In this document: positions 1 to 11,917 of the stretch, piece after piece
Layout of the letters: every line of letters starts with the position of its first letter
Numbering within the stretch: the stretch's first letter is position 1
Assembly (NCBI GenBank): GCA_949361645.1
Contig: OX442421.1
Coordinates: forward strand, 2,478,633 to 2,542,632
Length of the DNA stretch: 64,000 bases
Direction of reading: 5' to 3'
Source of the DNA: Spongilla lacustris
Lineage: Eukaryota > Porifera > Demospongiae > Spongillida > Spongillidae
Program-made: the position numbers and the translations under genes
The notes under the pieces: generated by a model
The model's database searches: none
Seen by the model: only the letters and a program-made list of their open reading frames with translations
Told to the model about the DNA's origin: nothing

Positions 1-671
1 TACAGACCATTAATAACTGCATGACTGACACATGAAATAAAATATTGTACATGTATTCCTTTTACATTCCAAGGTATCTGGAAATTCATTTGATAATTCA
101 ACTTCCTTTTGTGCCACACATTGCAACTTCTTTTCTATTTTCCTCCTAAAACTGCTCCGGCTCATCTTATTTTTAGGTCTCTATTCTTATAATATAAAAA
201 TGTTGTTTAATAACTAGATTTGACTGTATTTTCTTGCTCATTCTGGGAGTGTACACACAACCACTGCATTGTCCCATTTTACTTTTCCAACAAGGAACCC
301 TACTTTAATATTAGACACTTCTCCTATATCATGGTCACATCACCCAATCCACTTTGACATATATAGTTGGTGCCGCACATGCAGACACCATACAAAACGT
401 CACATGACATGATCCTGAGAACATACATTTTGAGCCTACTTATTTAGAGATGGTGGGCCCATACCACCTTAGTGGAAAAAACCTCACTGAAGTGAGGGGA
501 AAGACCATGCTGGCTCTAGTCAAACAAAATATCGTGACATGGCATATAGCCACAACTGATATACATTTGTATTATAATTAAGAATCATGATGCTTCCTGA
601 TCTGCTGCCACTGGCCTGCTTCTTCTCCAGATCTCTAGAAGCCTGTGCATAAGATACAACACCACTGGGGG

Positions 672-704
<33 letters not shown>

Positions 705-1848
705 AGAGTGACCTTGCACATGACGCCTAGAATGCTCACATACATGTACATGTATCTGCAGAATCCATCTCTTATACCACATGGCACTATGTGTATGTAT
801 ATCGAACACTCATCAACAGACCAATACAGAGGCCATGACATTGTATCCAACATACCAGGATATCAACACCCTTCAACAGCTATACCTTAACATGCAATCT
901 GTTAGTCGCTACACTCAAACTGCATTCCTATAGGAGCATATTTTGCTCCTCAACTGACAGAAAAGTGCATTTCTATAGAGGCCAAGGGTGTGTTCAGCAA
1001 ACATATTGTCCACTGGTGCGGACAATGTTTGCCAGGTCTATATTAATGTATAGCACCATCCCATTCCTTATTTCAGGAACTAGCAGTTTGTAATGCTCAT
1101 CTGAACATTTGAACAGTTCTCCTTCGCATTTCTCAATGTTAATGCATAGATTGGATACACTAACATGAATATATTGTCTTGAAAAATACGCTGTGTGGGC
1201 ACCATCATATCACAATAATACAGCTATTTTTAATGACATGAGGATCCGTATTGTAAAACAGTTTCAATAACTAACGCGCACCTTGACGAATTTGGTGTGT
1301 ATTAAATAGAGCTATCAAAAAACTCTTTGGCACACAAAGAAAATAGATTGTCTATGCATTGAAAATACTAAAATTAAGTTTAATTCACAGGTCTCTAACA
1401 CAGAAATACCAGGTTAAGCAATATTATGTCGAGCTCTAAGCAATCCAACAGTAAACACCTGTGCCGTTAAATGGACCCTTGGGCACCATCCAAAGTTCAT
1501 GAAATTGTATCCTGATATAGACTAAGACCTAATATATATGGCAAGCGTTTCCTCAAGTTGGCACCTTTAAAAACTAGCGAATGGCTAATCGCGATAGAAT
1601 TCTATGAAAATCAACGAGGCACACACAATTACGCCGTATGCTGCCTTACATTTCGACACCATTAGTGTATCGTGCAACCCCTTTTCTTCTTTAACCTAGT
1701 AATAAAGTCATAAATACCTTCCAAACAACTTTACAAAACGCGTATCTTCTTGAGCACTCGTAGAGATATCCAAAATACGGTCACAATTTTCGACGTAATT
1801 TAGATCACCAGTTTCCGCCTACGCATACGCAATTTATTAAAGTACCTA
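1..1848. mobile_element. TIR DNA transposon, partial copy (right end)
   Basis: The whole stretch aligns by eye with 27,338-28,933, the interior and right end of a complete 2.1-kb TIR element. Shared landmarks include the opening CAGACCATTAATAACTG and the final TTTATTAAAGTACCTA at 1,833-1,848. The left end lies outside the window. I see no transposase in either copy, so it is probably non-autonomous. It contains a long poly(G) tract. Short open frames here are not convincing genes. Confidence 0.8.
673..703 (+). repeat. poly(G) tract, about 31 nt
   Basis: Uninterrupted G run inside the partial transposon copy; the paralogous copy near 27.9 kb lacks it. One of about ten such tracts in the window. 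Confidence 0.95.
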
Positions 1849-2336
1849 ATAAAGCGGTGATATTGGAAATATACATTCTTCATGCAGTCCACGGCTGTTT
1901 CGGTCGTGACATTAGGTTTTTTAATTAGATCATGATATTTGAATTACGGTATTTCCAATTCATGGTGAAATAGAAGTCATTAACAAACACCTAACATCGG
2001 AAACAGTTTATTCACAACCTTTTAAAGGAACGCGGGATTTTATGCTTTAAACAGTTTCAGAGCGCACTTTGCTTTCCACAACATCTATGACGCATATTAA
2101 CTCAACGATGCTAACTTAGAAACAACGCTGGCGCATATAAGGGCGATTTCGTGGCGAGAAAATGTATCCTGTTTACTTTCGTATTGTCCGAAATCGCGCT
2201 TATAAAATCGATTACTTCTTGTTCGAGACTAACTAGCAAAGCCAGGTAAGTGATAATATGAGTTCTAAAATTTACTACACGCTTTCTATCATTGAACAAA
2301 ACCAATGGTTTATCCATGAATATTTAACCACACTGC
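1849..2336 (+). other. Upstream region of the RAG1-like gene
   Basis: About 490 bp between the transposon end and the first codon of the RAG1-like gene. No clear ORF. It presumably held the promoter and 5' UTR. I looked for a RAG-type CAC(A/T)(A/G)TG terminal motif paired with one downstream and found no convincing match. Confidence 0.35.
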
Positions 2337-5300
2337 ATGGAACCCCTACATGGGTGTACGTGTAAATTGGTAGACCTTTGTAGAATTTGTGGGTGCAAGC
2401 TTCTCAAAGATCACAAGCAAGCAAAGGTCAAAAAAGCCTATCCATGCTCATATCTATGCACCTCCTACACGGAAGAGATCTTGCAAGCCCTCCATATAGA
2501 CACCAGGCACGACAGCTCTGTGATCCACCCCCCAAAGTTTTGTAACAAGTGTTATCTATCAATGAGGCACGTAACTGCAGCTGCTCAAAAGCAGACACCC
2601 TACAAGTGCTCAGTGGAGCCATACAACTGGTTTAGCCATTCGGTGGAGAGGTGCAAGGTATGCCCATTGTTTGTTTCATCACTCCACTTATTTGTTATTG
2701 TATCATATAGGGCTGTAGTGTTCATAAGCCATTTTATGCAGCACGATGGAAGAAGACAGGAAGGTTGGGGAGTACTCCAGCAGAAATTGTGGAGCACATA
2801 AAAGCAGTAATGCCTGGAAGGATTATTCATAGTCCCACACAACCTGCACTAGCTACCACACAGCTCTTATCTGCAATTGAGGAACTGCAATGTCCCATTT
2901 GCTTGGATGTGTTGCAGCAAGCAATGCAGCTCCCATGCGATCGATTTGTGTGTGCCACCTGTCTTATAGAGTGGGTCCACTTGGCTTCAGCACATTGTCC
3001 ATGTTGTTACACAACATCACCTTTGGAATGTGCACTCATCAAGCCAGCCGCTAGAATGGTGCAACTGTTGCTGCATGATGTGATGGTGGTGTGCCCATCA
3101 TGTAAGAGAAGTATCAAGGCCATTGAATATGATGCACATTGTTGTAGTGAAGTCAGCAAGCAAGAGATGCAACTGGTCAGTACAGTGGTGCATAGGATGC
3201 TTGATGCAACACAAGACCAATGCATTCGTATTCCTACTGGGGGGAAAGTAAGTTACATGTTTAAAGTAAATAGCTTCATGGTGTTTCATTCCATTTCGAA
3301 TTATAGCCCCTGACACTTGCTCGGGTAACAGCTCCAATGGCACCACTTTCTGACCTCAGTGAGCGTACTCGCAAACGTCGAGTTCATGAGCTTCAGAAAA
3401 CGCGTGAACATTTGAGTGCCAGTTCCAGTGATTCTGATATCCTACTCCAGGAGGAGATAAGAGCAATGACAAACGAAGAGAGACAACAGCTACTCCATGA
3501 TGCTGGTATCACATTGGAAATACAACCAATTGATGAGCTAGCTATGAAGTCCATGCTCGGTATTACATGGTATGGTCTCAGAATCCTTTGAAGGTAAACA
3601 AGAATAGCCAATATATGGTGTCTAAATTTATGTGTACACAAAAAAACATGCATGTACAGGTGGTTGAAGCTATCTGGCGTGCACCTGAGCAGTGAAAGGA
3701 AGCAGCGTGCTCTTTGCAAAGAGCTGATCGGGGATAACTTGGAAGTGGAACTAGCTCCTTTTTCATTTAAGTTGCCTAATGGTGGAGAAGGGATTCGTGG
3801 GGCTGCTTATGGGTATACACCAAGCCTAACCAGCAAGATAACGCAGCTACTTGAGCAAAATGAGACGTATGTTACTATGTACGTAGCTCCAGGCATGTAA
3901 CTATCTCATTGATAGAGAAGGCAAGCTCATTTGGCATGGTGGAATTATCCCCAGTGATGAGATCTGGGTAAAGCTTGGAGGGGACAAAGGCGGTGGCCTA
4001 TTCAAAATGATCTTTCAGATCGTTAATGTTGCAAAACCAAATTCAGTTCACAACACTTGTGTGTTCTCCAGCTTTGAGGCCGATGATACCGTTACAAATC
4101 TCCATGTGGCACTGGACAGGTTTCGATCAGAAGTGGATCATATCCGCACAATGAAGTGGAGGTGAGGCACCTTTTTATAAATATCCTTTATCCGGCTATA
4201 TTTGTTCTAGGGCCTACACAATGACATTGTATCTTACTGGTGACCTTGAGTTTATTAGTATTATGTATGGACTCTCTGGTGCAAGTGGTATGTGCATCAC
4301 CGAGAACAGTAGTAAATACTTTCACATAATATTTAATTATATTCCAATCCTATAGGGAAGCATCCATGCCCATTTTGCCTTGTCACACTGGACCAGTTAA
4401 AAATGTCAGCTGAAAGTAGGGGTTCTTGCATGTGTCCCTCGTTCCTTGGATTCAATATTACTGGATCATGAACGTTTCATGGAAGCTGGAGGCAACTTGA
4501 AAAGAGCCATATGGTTTAACAACTGCATCCACGACCCTTTTTTCAATATTCCACTATCTCAGGTACAGCCATGAGTGCGTATATATTTGAATAACCTGTA
4601 TATAATGTGTAGGTTTGCATACCTGGTTTGCACATCACACAAGGAATATTTCAAAAGCTCTTCTCTCTTTTTGAGCATGCCTGCCACAACATTGATCTCA
4701 AACTTGCCATGTACTGGAAGGTTTCTCCAATGGGAAAGTCCCAATATGATGCTTACTCTCAAACCCTGAAAGATCTTGAAAGTGCTCTCATTGATTTGGA
4801 GGAACTGCATCAGGAGGCAGACAATGTGCAACAGCTTGCAACCTACACTGCAATTACTACAGGTGCAGTCACCCCAACTGTAGAGGAGCTTTTGGAACTC
4901 TCTGGAAACTGCTACAAAAGCATTCAAGTTCAGGTGAGATCTAGAGCATTGCAAATGCACATACATATCAATATCACTGTGCAAAGGAGGAGAAGGTCAA
5001 GCAACTCAGAGAGACCATTCAGATGGGTTTCAACCTTCAGGAGGGTCCTTGTATCAAGGCCATAGAAGACTGCCTAACTGTATTGGGTGTTTGCCTCCAA
5101 AGGTACTTCGGGGGAATATTTGTTGGGAATCATGTCCACAAAATTCTTAAGGTATGTTATGTATGTGCAGTGCTTTGTGGTTTTGATGTGCAATTATATC
5201 TTATAGCCTACAGGTATAGAAACTCTCTGTTCATGTGTCCTCAAGGCAACTGAGAACACACCTGAACTGAAATCGGAGGCAGAGGCAGTTTATGAACTAT

Positions 5301-5751
5301 TCTATACAATCTTTACACAGTTTTCTGAATGCCATGTACTCTATGACAGCACAGTACTGACACAAGATGGCATACAAAAACTTGGTAAGCCCTTGCTTGA
5401 ATAACCATGCATTTGTGAAGAACTTTAAAAAAAATTTTTCTCTCATAAAAGACCAAGCCATCTAGAGTTTCTTCTCCTCGTTTGACTGAAATTTCAGAGG
5501 AATTGCCAGAACCAGACCACATGCTGCAGTGGTTGTCCATGCACCAAGCAGGTTGTGGGTTAATGGGGGAGCAGGGTGCAGAGTCGATCCACGCAAAGTT
5601 CAACTCCTCTTTGAGAACATATTCAGTTATCAAGGATCCTGTAGCAAAGATGAAAAGTATATTGCATGATCATTACCTTAGCATATCCCCTCACGTGACA
5701 TCCGCATTGCCACTACCTAAGAAACGGAAGCTGAAGAAAACAAGTACGTGA
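2337..5751 (+). pseudogene. RAG1-like: RAG1-like recombinase/transposase gene, broken
   Basis: Exons inferred from GT/AG sites and phase: 2337-2657, 2711-3247, 3307-3593, 3660-~3892, ~3893-4161, 4211-4287, 4356-4562, 4613-4933, 4987-5151, 5207-5384, 5498-5751. Total is about 950 residues against about 1,040 in vertebrate RAG1. The start is the first ATG after an in-frame stop. In order I see: an N-terminal zinc region (CRICG, then IHPPKFCNKC, then CKGC formed across intron 1); a RING finger (CPIC...CPCC) with a following CPSC zinc motif; a basic linker; and a DDE core. Acidic candidates are the D in KLGGDKGG, the D in FEADDTVTNL and the E in GEQGAESIHAKFN; a CPFC zinc motif and GGIFVGNHVHK are also present. 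This order is that of RAG1 and RAG1-like transposases. Lesions are an in-frame TGA at 3589-3591, a +1 shift near 3891 and a +1 shift in the G run at 4419-4422. The His position of the RING (CDRFVC) is Arg. The C-terminus has a basic KKRKLKK stretch, possibly a nuclear signal. Confidence 0.85.
2711..3247 (+). CDS. RAG1-like: RAG1-like exon 2: RING finger and following zinc motif
   Basis: Open for all 179 codons in phase 0, with a good acceptor (tatag) and donor (GTAAGT). It carries the RING (CPIC at about 2890, CATC, CPCC at about 2998) and a second CPSC...H zinc motif as in the RAG1 zinc-dimerisation domain, where RING proteins act as E3 ubiquitin ligases. The exon is undamaged, unlike exons 3-7. 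The expected zinc-ligand His in the middle of the RING is replaced by Arg. Confidence 0.8.
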
Positions 5752-5927
5752 CATTTGACTCTCAAAGTTTATTCAATCCGCGAATCATTGTAACTCTCTC
5801 AATTTGCGTAAATATTCAAGGTATGAAAAAAGTACCAGCGGAGTCGTGTAGTAACGTAGAAACATTATAAAAAGCAACATCGTACCCTCCTGCTTGGTTT
5901 AATACTATTTTTCTTCAAAACTATAAG

Positions 5928-6173
5928 CGGGATTCGCGGGAAACTAAAACAGTTCAAACCGCATCCGATGAGATATCACGCATTCTGGATAGTATAACAC
6001 CAGTTCTCGGTGATGAAATCAGGAAAGCTTGGTACTTTTCTATGCAGCTACCCTCTGCCTTTCATATGATACCTTCATCTTGTGAGGAATTACCGATGGC
6101 TTCGCAACAGAGCCTTTTTTCTACAACATACGCACCGGGTAGAATTATTGAACTGACGTTGCTAGGTACTTAA
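5928..6173 (+). CDS. Unassigned 81-codon open stretch, possible terminal exon
   Basis: After a possible acceptor (aactataag) this frame stays open for 81 codons to TAA at 6171. It lies 175 bp after the RAG1-like stop. A donor-like GTACGT overlaps the end of exon 11, so this might be an extra 3' exon, but the phases I tried do not join cleanly. No motif recognised. Confidence 0.25.
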   Translation, partial: RDSRETKTVQTASDEISRILDSITPVLGDEIRKAWYFSMQLPSAFHMIPSSCEELPMASQQSLFSTTYAPGRIIELTLLGT

Positions 6174-6811
6174 GATTCATAGTGGGCGCGGGCCTAATGC
6201 CGAATTTTCAATGGAACGAAACAGCCGTGAGTCGGCCGGGCGTGTGTGCATGGCAATATGCCAATCTGAGGGGGCTGGAAATGTGCACACGGAGGAAAGG
6301 ATCTTCGCAGTTGACGTCTTCATCATCAAGTACGCAATTTCTCCAAGCAAGCTCCTGCTCCTTCTTAGACCACGCCCCCAGCAATTCTTGCAACATGTTT
6401 ATGCCCTGTGAATGGAACTGGTTACTCGATACATGTTCCTGTAGTTGCACAGCTACGGCCAGTAGAGGTTTCAATTGTTTAATATTGATACCGGCGCAGG
6501 ACCGGACGGTTTCGGCAGTATTTACGGAATTGAACAATATAGCCTCTGTTCTTGATGCTGGCATTCGTATATAGGCAAAGAAATGCCGTATTCAGAGCTA
6601 GATAATAGCGGGCGGTATAAAACAGCACGGCGCAATTGTTTTGTTCCACCGCTAGCGCTGGGAAGCCTGGGATACGTTTATAGGTGCATGCATCGGCGGC
6701 AGGATAAGATTGCGGAATCGAAATTAATTGAATTTTGCAAATAGGAGGGGGTACGTTTGGACCCATGCACACATGGTTAAGTGGGTGACTCATAATTCCA
6801 AAATCATCGCA
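6174..6811. other. No recognised gene
   Basis: Overlapping open frames exist on both strands here, but none shows a known motif. I looked for RAG2-like kelch repeats or a PHD finger on the minus strand, because RAG1L/RAG2L pairs are convergent, and saw none. Confidence 0.4.
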
Positions 6812-6829
6812 TTATAGTACACCCCTAAG

Positions 6830-7558
6830 TCTGAAAGTGGTCTTTGCTCTATCCTCGTTTTCTACCTCGACCTGCCAATAGCCGGTTTTCAAATCCAGCG
6901 TGGTGTACAACTTGGAACCAGCCAAAGTATCCAAGGTTTCATCTATTCGGGGGAGCGGGTATGCATCTTTTCTAGTGATGGCGTTAACTTTCCTGTAATC
7001 AATACAAAATCTTACGGACCCATTCTTCTTTTTCGCCAGCACTATTGGGGAGGACCAAGGACTGTTAGACAGTTGGGTTACTCCTTTCTCCAGCATTTCC
7101 TGCGTCAACTTCCTGACTTTTTCTTTTCGTGCTTGTGGAATCCTGTGAGGGGAGCAGTGAACAGGGGAGGAGTTACCCATATCTATTTTGTGCTTCGTAA
7201 CTGAGGTGTAACCAGAATCATGCTCGTGTAGAGCAAATGCGTCCTTGTACTCCAGTAGTACAGAAAATAATTGCTCCCTCTCAGCGGGGGAAATATGATT
7301 TCCAACCTTCAGTACAATGTCCCACAGAGCTTCTTTTTCTTCTAATGACAATTCTGTGCCCACTGAGATCGTTGAAATGCCTGTAGTGCTGGTGCAGGGT
7401 TCAGCCTCCTCCAGTTTAGCAATCTGCTCTCCTTTCTTCACTGTCACAGGAATATCATGAGGGTTAAATAATCTGACAGGGATCAACTCATTTCTGCGTG
7501 AATGCACTATAGTGTTTGCAACCATAACCCCATGTCTACCAACATAATCACCTTCCAC
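6830..7558 (-). pseudogene. pol: gypsy pol fragment: reverse transcriptase, N-terminal half
   Basis: Shows the gypsy RT start: SSPIVLAKKKNGS, FCIDYRKVN, then AYPLPRIDETLD and TLDLKTGYWQVEV. It ends right after AKTTF, before the catalytic DD motif, so the fragment cannot have polymerase activity. The upstream part matches the linker between protease and RT of family B. Confidence 0.88.
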
Positions 7559-7822
7559 AATCCAGTGCCATTACCAACAGGACTTGTCGGTTGTATCATG
7601 ATTTCCATTTCACTAGCAGCAGGTATGGTTATCATTGTACTAGTAATTATAGCCCAATGATCTTTACTGGGACATCTGTAAGAGAGCAGGACATTTCCCC
7701 AGAGGGAAAGGTAAGCACCCTTCTACCACAGTCAATGACACTGCTATTGGCCCCTAGGAAATCTAGCCCAAGAATTGCATCAACCATGATATCATCTGTA
7801 ATAACAAATGATACCTTGAACT

Positions 7823-8065
7823 CTAGTCTTTACCTCCTTCCACCACGACTGGGATGAGCGCACAACCTTCTATTGATAAAGAATTGCCCGTAAGCCCCAG
7901 TCCAGCCCACTTTTGCAGTGGTTGTGACAGGCTGCCCTTGTCTTGTAACTTGGTCCAGACCTTTGTGTGCAGAAGTGAGACAGCGGTGCCTGTATCAATT
8001 AAAGCTTCAATAGGGACAGAATTAACAAGAACAACAATACGAAAACTCATGTTGTTTGATGACAA
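7823..8065 (-). pseudogene. pol: gypsy retroviral-type aspartic protease fragment
   Basis: Contains the aspartic protease signature LIDTGTAVSLL with hydrophobic flanks. It lies between the gag zinc knuckle and the RT fragment, as in family B. A frame change separates it from RT. Confidence 0.8.
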
Positions 8066-8106
8066 TGATGTATAGGTGTGAACAGCGACTTTGTCTGGAT
8101 GGGCCT

Positions 8107-8979
8107 TTACAAATCTTCCCTCGCAAGGGTGGCCCTTACCCCCGAGGGACTGAAGTTTCCCTGCTGTGCTAGCGGGGAGCTGTTTCTACAAACCCGAGCT
8201 ATGTGACCCTTTTTGCCACAGTTCCAACATACAATGTGCCTACGCCTGTCCGGCTGTTTTTCTACCCTCGCCGGAGGGTGATCTTTGTTGCTTCTCATAG
8301 ACGTCTCCAACCTGTGAAGTCGTTCACTTAAGTTTTCCAATGTTGTTAGTAGTTTCTCATCGACACCGGCAACACCAGAAACTGCTGCTGATTCAGTGCC
8401 GTCCCCCCACTGTGAGTCTCTTGCTGATTTCTGTGGAACAACAACGTCAACGTGACGGTGAGACTTACTAGAACTCGCGGCGGCGTTCAGGTACGACTCA
8501 AGTTGTATAGTAGCCGCAACAGCTTCTTCCACGTTACTGGGCCGTTTCTGTTTTACTCCAAAGGCCACCTGCAGCTGAGAGTCTTCAATCTGCGACAGGT
8601 ATTGATTCAGGGATAGGCATTCCTTTGCCTTAATTGTCCTCCAAGTCAGGGTAGGCCCTGTCAGATGTCTCCGAAAGATGCCCAGTCTTCGTCTCGGCGC
8701 TTCTTTCTCGTGTTGAGTTCCGCGACATACAGTTCTCGCCTGCTGTCGGGAGCGAAACGTTTCTGTAATGCCTTAATGCACTGACCGTAATTGCCTCGCG
8801 CCGTTTCATGAAGGCCGTCTGTGCCTTTCCTGTTAGCCTTACTCGCAACCATTTTAGCTTTTCTTCGCCCATCTCCCACTTATTCACAACGGCGACATTT
8901 TCGAAATGGGTAACCCACTCGTTCCATTCGTCCGGCTCGCCGTTGAATGGCTCAGGTATAGGAGAACGGGTTTCGACAT
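8107..8979 (-). pseudogene. gag: gypsy gag with CCHC zinc knuckle, frameshifted
   Basis: The start ATG is at 8979, shortly after the primer-binding site, and matches the family B gag start. The frame is broken soon after the start and again near 8,600. The C-terminal part (8107-8568) ends with a CCHC knuckle, CWNCGKKGHIARVC, which binds nucleic acid in gag proteins. Confidence 0.85.
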
Positions 8980-9003
8980 CCTAGGCCTGCCGACTACGCC
9001 AAT

Positions 9004-10099
9004 GTGAGTCGAGTGCCGAAATCAGTGCAGCCTCAGCAAACACATATACACGAATGCCAATATACAAAAATATATACAGCTATATAAGTTCTGGAGGGCA
9101 AGGGTCAGACTTGTAGGATGCGCTGCGTACTACATGACGTCACTATTACGTTACAATTCTATAAACCTGTGACGAAACACGTAACGCACGCGCGTCACAC
9201 GAATAAGGATACTCCACGCTGGCGGGCGCGCTCACACACACACAGTTGCAGACAGACACATGTACGCAACACACAGACATTACTTTATATCTATCCTATG
9301 TGCTTCATTATTGGGTTTCTGTAATGTGGGGAGAGGGAAATGGGGGAGAAATGGCCTTTGAAAAAACTAATTGCTACTTCTATTCAGGCACCCAGCAGGA
9401 GATATATACTGTTAGTAGACAGTATTAGTGTGCTGGTGTAGCACAAGCCACCCAAACATAGTTGTTTGTTATAAAGGCTGTTCTGGAGTTAGCTTCTTGT
9501 ACCAAGGTCTGTTTGCAGCTGTTGTGGTGATATCAAAATGATTGGCTTGTTTTGGGCTAAGTCCAAAGGCTTCACTTTTGTCATGTGCCCTCATAGCTCA
9601 CTTCTCTGTTGTCATGTGCCTTCTTACTCCTCTCTTCTTGGACATCCCCATTTCCCTAGTGCTGATTGTACTTCTTATGTTCTCACAAGTATGAATACAT
9701 TCACACACATGTATGTGCTCATATAACTAAACAGATACATATAGGTATATAAGTACTGGTACATGTACATGTACATTGTATGCATGCACACAGGTACACA
9801 CATATGTACATACACACATACATACCCCATTTAATCATATCTTTTTGTTCTCTTGCCTGCAGTCCTTCACCATCAAGAGTTTCTTTTCTCCAGAGTGTCA
9901 GAATGTCAATGGATCTATTGTTGATGTACATTTCTTATAATAATGTGTCTGTACCAGCTGTTTTTTTTTTTTACAATGTATCGTAGCTGTGTTGTGGGCT
10001 ATGATGTTACTGGCTTGGCACATACATGTATATGCATATGCAGCAGGCGTTGACTGCCCTGGCACTGTGTGGTTAATTATAAAGCCGGTTGGCTTTTTT
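9004..10099. other. LTR-derived edge and non-coding DNA
   Basis: The first part should hold the 5' LTR of family C, but I cannot place its outer border. The rest contains alternating purine-pyrimidine and ACATGT-rich simple sequence near 9,700-9,830. No gene seen. Confidence 0.4.
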
Positions 10100-10217
10100 A
10101 TTGATGCCTTGTTGCTTTAGGTAAAAGCCTTCATCTGTTAATAATACATTTAGTATTTACATACTAAATGTATTATTAACAGATGAAGGCTTTTACCTAA
10201 AGCAACAAGGCATCAAT
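10100..10217. repeat. Perfect inverted repeat: 57-bp arms, 4-nt loop
   Basis: Left arm 10100-10156 (starting ATTGATGCCTTGTTGC), loop TTAC 10157-10160, right arm 10161-10217. I see no mismatch. The arm is A/T-rich and non-coding. Confidence 0.95.
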
Positions 10218-11272
10218 ATATAAATATATAAATTGAAGCATTTTGGTTTGGGTGTACTTTTTAAAGTTCTTTACTGTTAAAAGGACATACAGTGGTGTTC
10301 ACTGAAAGGGGGGGGAAATGCAATAATGCGCATTTTTGATAATCTCATGAATGGTAAATAATGGTATCATGCTCAGCCTCTACTTCTGAACAGAGTACAT
10401 TCACTTTAATTTTAATTTAGACTTGTAAGCAAAATAATGCACCATAGTAAACAACAACTTGTCAGGTTGGATGTTCAAGGCTATAACTCCTTTATTTTTT
10501 GCAGTTAAGGTACCAATTTTTTTGTTGTATGTACCGAATACAGGTAAAGTACATGTAATGTTATATTGAGCTCTTAAATCCCACACGTTATGGAGATCAG
10601 TAGTAAAGTATGACTTTTTGGAGGGAGGCGGGGCCCGGCTTTGAATGAATTTGGGCAAATTAGTTTAACTTAAGGGTTAAAATTGACTATATGAGAGGTC
10701 CCTGGGGTATCCACATAATTTTAATGATCTTTTTGGTAGCTTGCTATATGGGCATTAAACAATCCACGAAATGTTAAACGATTTTTCACCAGTTTGTAGG
10801 ATTTCTCCGAATATCATAGTAAACATGTAGTAAAGAATCATAGTATTATATTTTTGTTTGTAAGCACTGTATGTAACTTTTAAAAGCAATTCTGTATGTA
10901 GAATACTTGATAGAATAAGTACAAACGCATAAAATGATTTGCATACTCTGAAGAGAAAGGAACAAAATGATGTAGAAAATGAGGCAGGGATCCTCGCAGT
11001 CCTATCCTAGATCCTGTCATTTAGATTCTCTTGTTCATTACACCACAACTAATATGTGGTATGTGGGTTGTAATGACTGTAGGAGTGATTGATCATTGTA
11101 TGATAATAAATACACCCCTTTCACAGTGTGTACACCAGAGCCCTACTTGTAGGATGTTTTCAGTTATGATAAATGTGCATGTACATGTACATGCTAAAGG
11201 GATGTTACTTCACTGAGCTGAGTACTGCTCTACTGCTTCAGTGCAATATCAGGGGTCGAAGTATTATTTAAA
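10218..11272. other. Non-coding stretch
   Basis: A/T-rich DNA with no recognisable gene. An 85-codon open frame on the minus strand (10401-10658) has no motif or intron signal and is not called. Confidence 0.5.
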
Positions 11273-11395
11273 AGTCACCTGCACATGGTGCAGATGACCT
11301 ATGGGGCCCCCCTGCACATAGTGCAGATGACCTACATGTATGGGGCCCACCTGCACATGACCTACGGGGCCCACCTGCACCCTAATTCTACATGC
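11273..11395 (+). repeat. Short tandem repeat (CCTGCAC...GCAGATGACCTA...GGGGCCC)
   Basis: Three to four imperfect copies of a unit of about 35-45 bp containing CCTGCACAT, GCAGATGACCTA and GGGGCCCACC. Confidence 0.75.
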
Positions 11396-11917
11396 ACCCT
11401 TTGCACTCACACAACAATATTTACTGCACTCACTGTGCACAGGTCTTAATATTAGATGGTAGCATGTACATGAGGATGTAATGAGGCAAATGAGCAGTAG
11501 GAAGCTATAATTGTTTGAATCAGTTTAATTTTTTTGAATTGATCATAAATAGTGATCTCTGCATTTGAACTCTTTACTTAAGTCAAAGCTCTTACATGGG
11601 CTGCCTTCGTTACAGGCACAAAAGGTGCCACTAATGGTACCGGTATGCTGATGAGGGTAAGAATGGCGAGGTAGTTAAGGGTAATGATATTGCAACAACC
11701 CCTGTTTATAGCATTAGCCATGCCTGTAATTGCAGTCGATACAGTTGTTACTTTTAAACTTGATAGGATTCCAGTGTGCAACATGTCTGAAACTTGTATA
11801 TACACGTGTAGAGAGTATTAAAATACTCTGTACTGTAGATGTTTGAAGCTGTGTTTAAGCAAGTACAATGTAGCTGCAGAATGACTTATCTGTGTTGAAT
11901 GAAAGGGTTTTTTGTTA

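Larger units (their letters stand above)
6812..9003 (-). mobile_element. Ty3/gypsy retrotransposon remnant (family C)
   Basis: Minus-strand gag, protease and the first half of reverse transcriptase, closely related to the complete family B element at 34.5-39.5 kb. The 5' side keeps a primer-binding site (TGGCGTAGTCGG on the minus strand, 9001-8990), one base after an LTR end CA at 9003. The 3' part stops abruptly inside RT at about 6,830, so RNase H, integrase and the 3' LTR are lost. Several frame breaks separate the coding parts. Confidence 0.88.

Noticed and set aside
585..890. Open frames with poly-Pro or poly-Gly stretches on both strands
   Set aside because: They exist only because the poly(G) tract has no stop in any frame.
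6178..6184. CATAGTG, the inverse of a RAG/Transib-type heptamer CACTATG
   Set aside because: A single heptamer is expected by chance and no matching left terminus was found near the RAG1-like gene.
6208..6564. 118-codon minus-strand frame after the RAG1-like gene, tested as RAG2-like
   Set aside because: No kelch or PHD motifs; it overlaps an equally long frame on the other strand.
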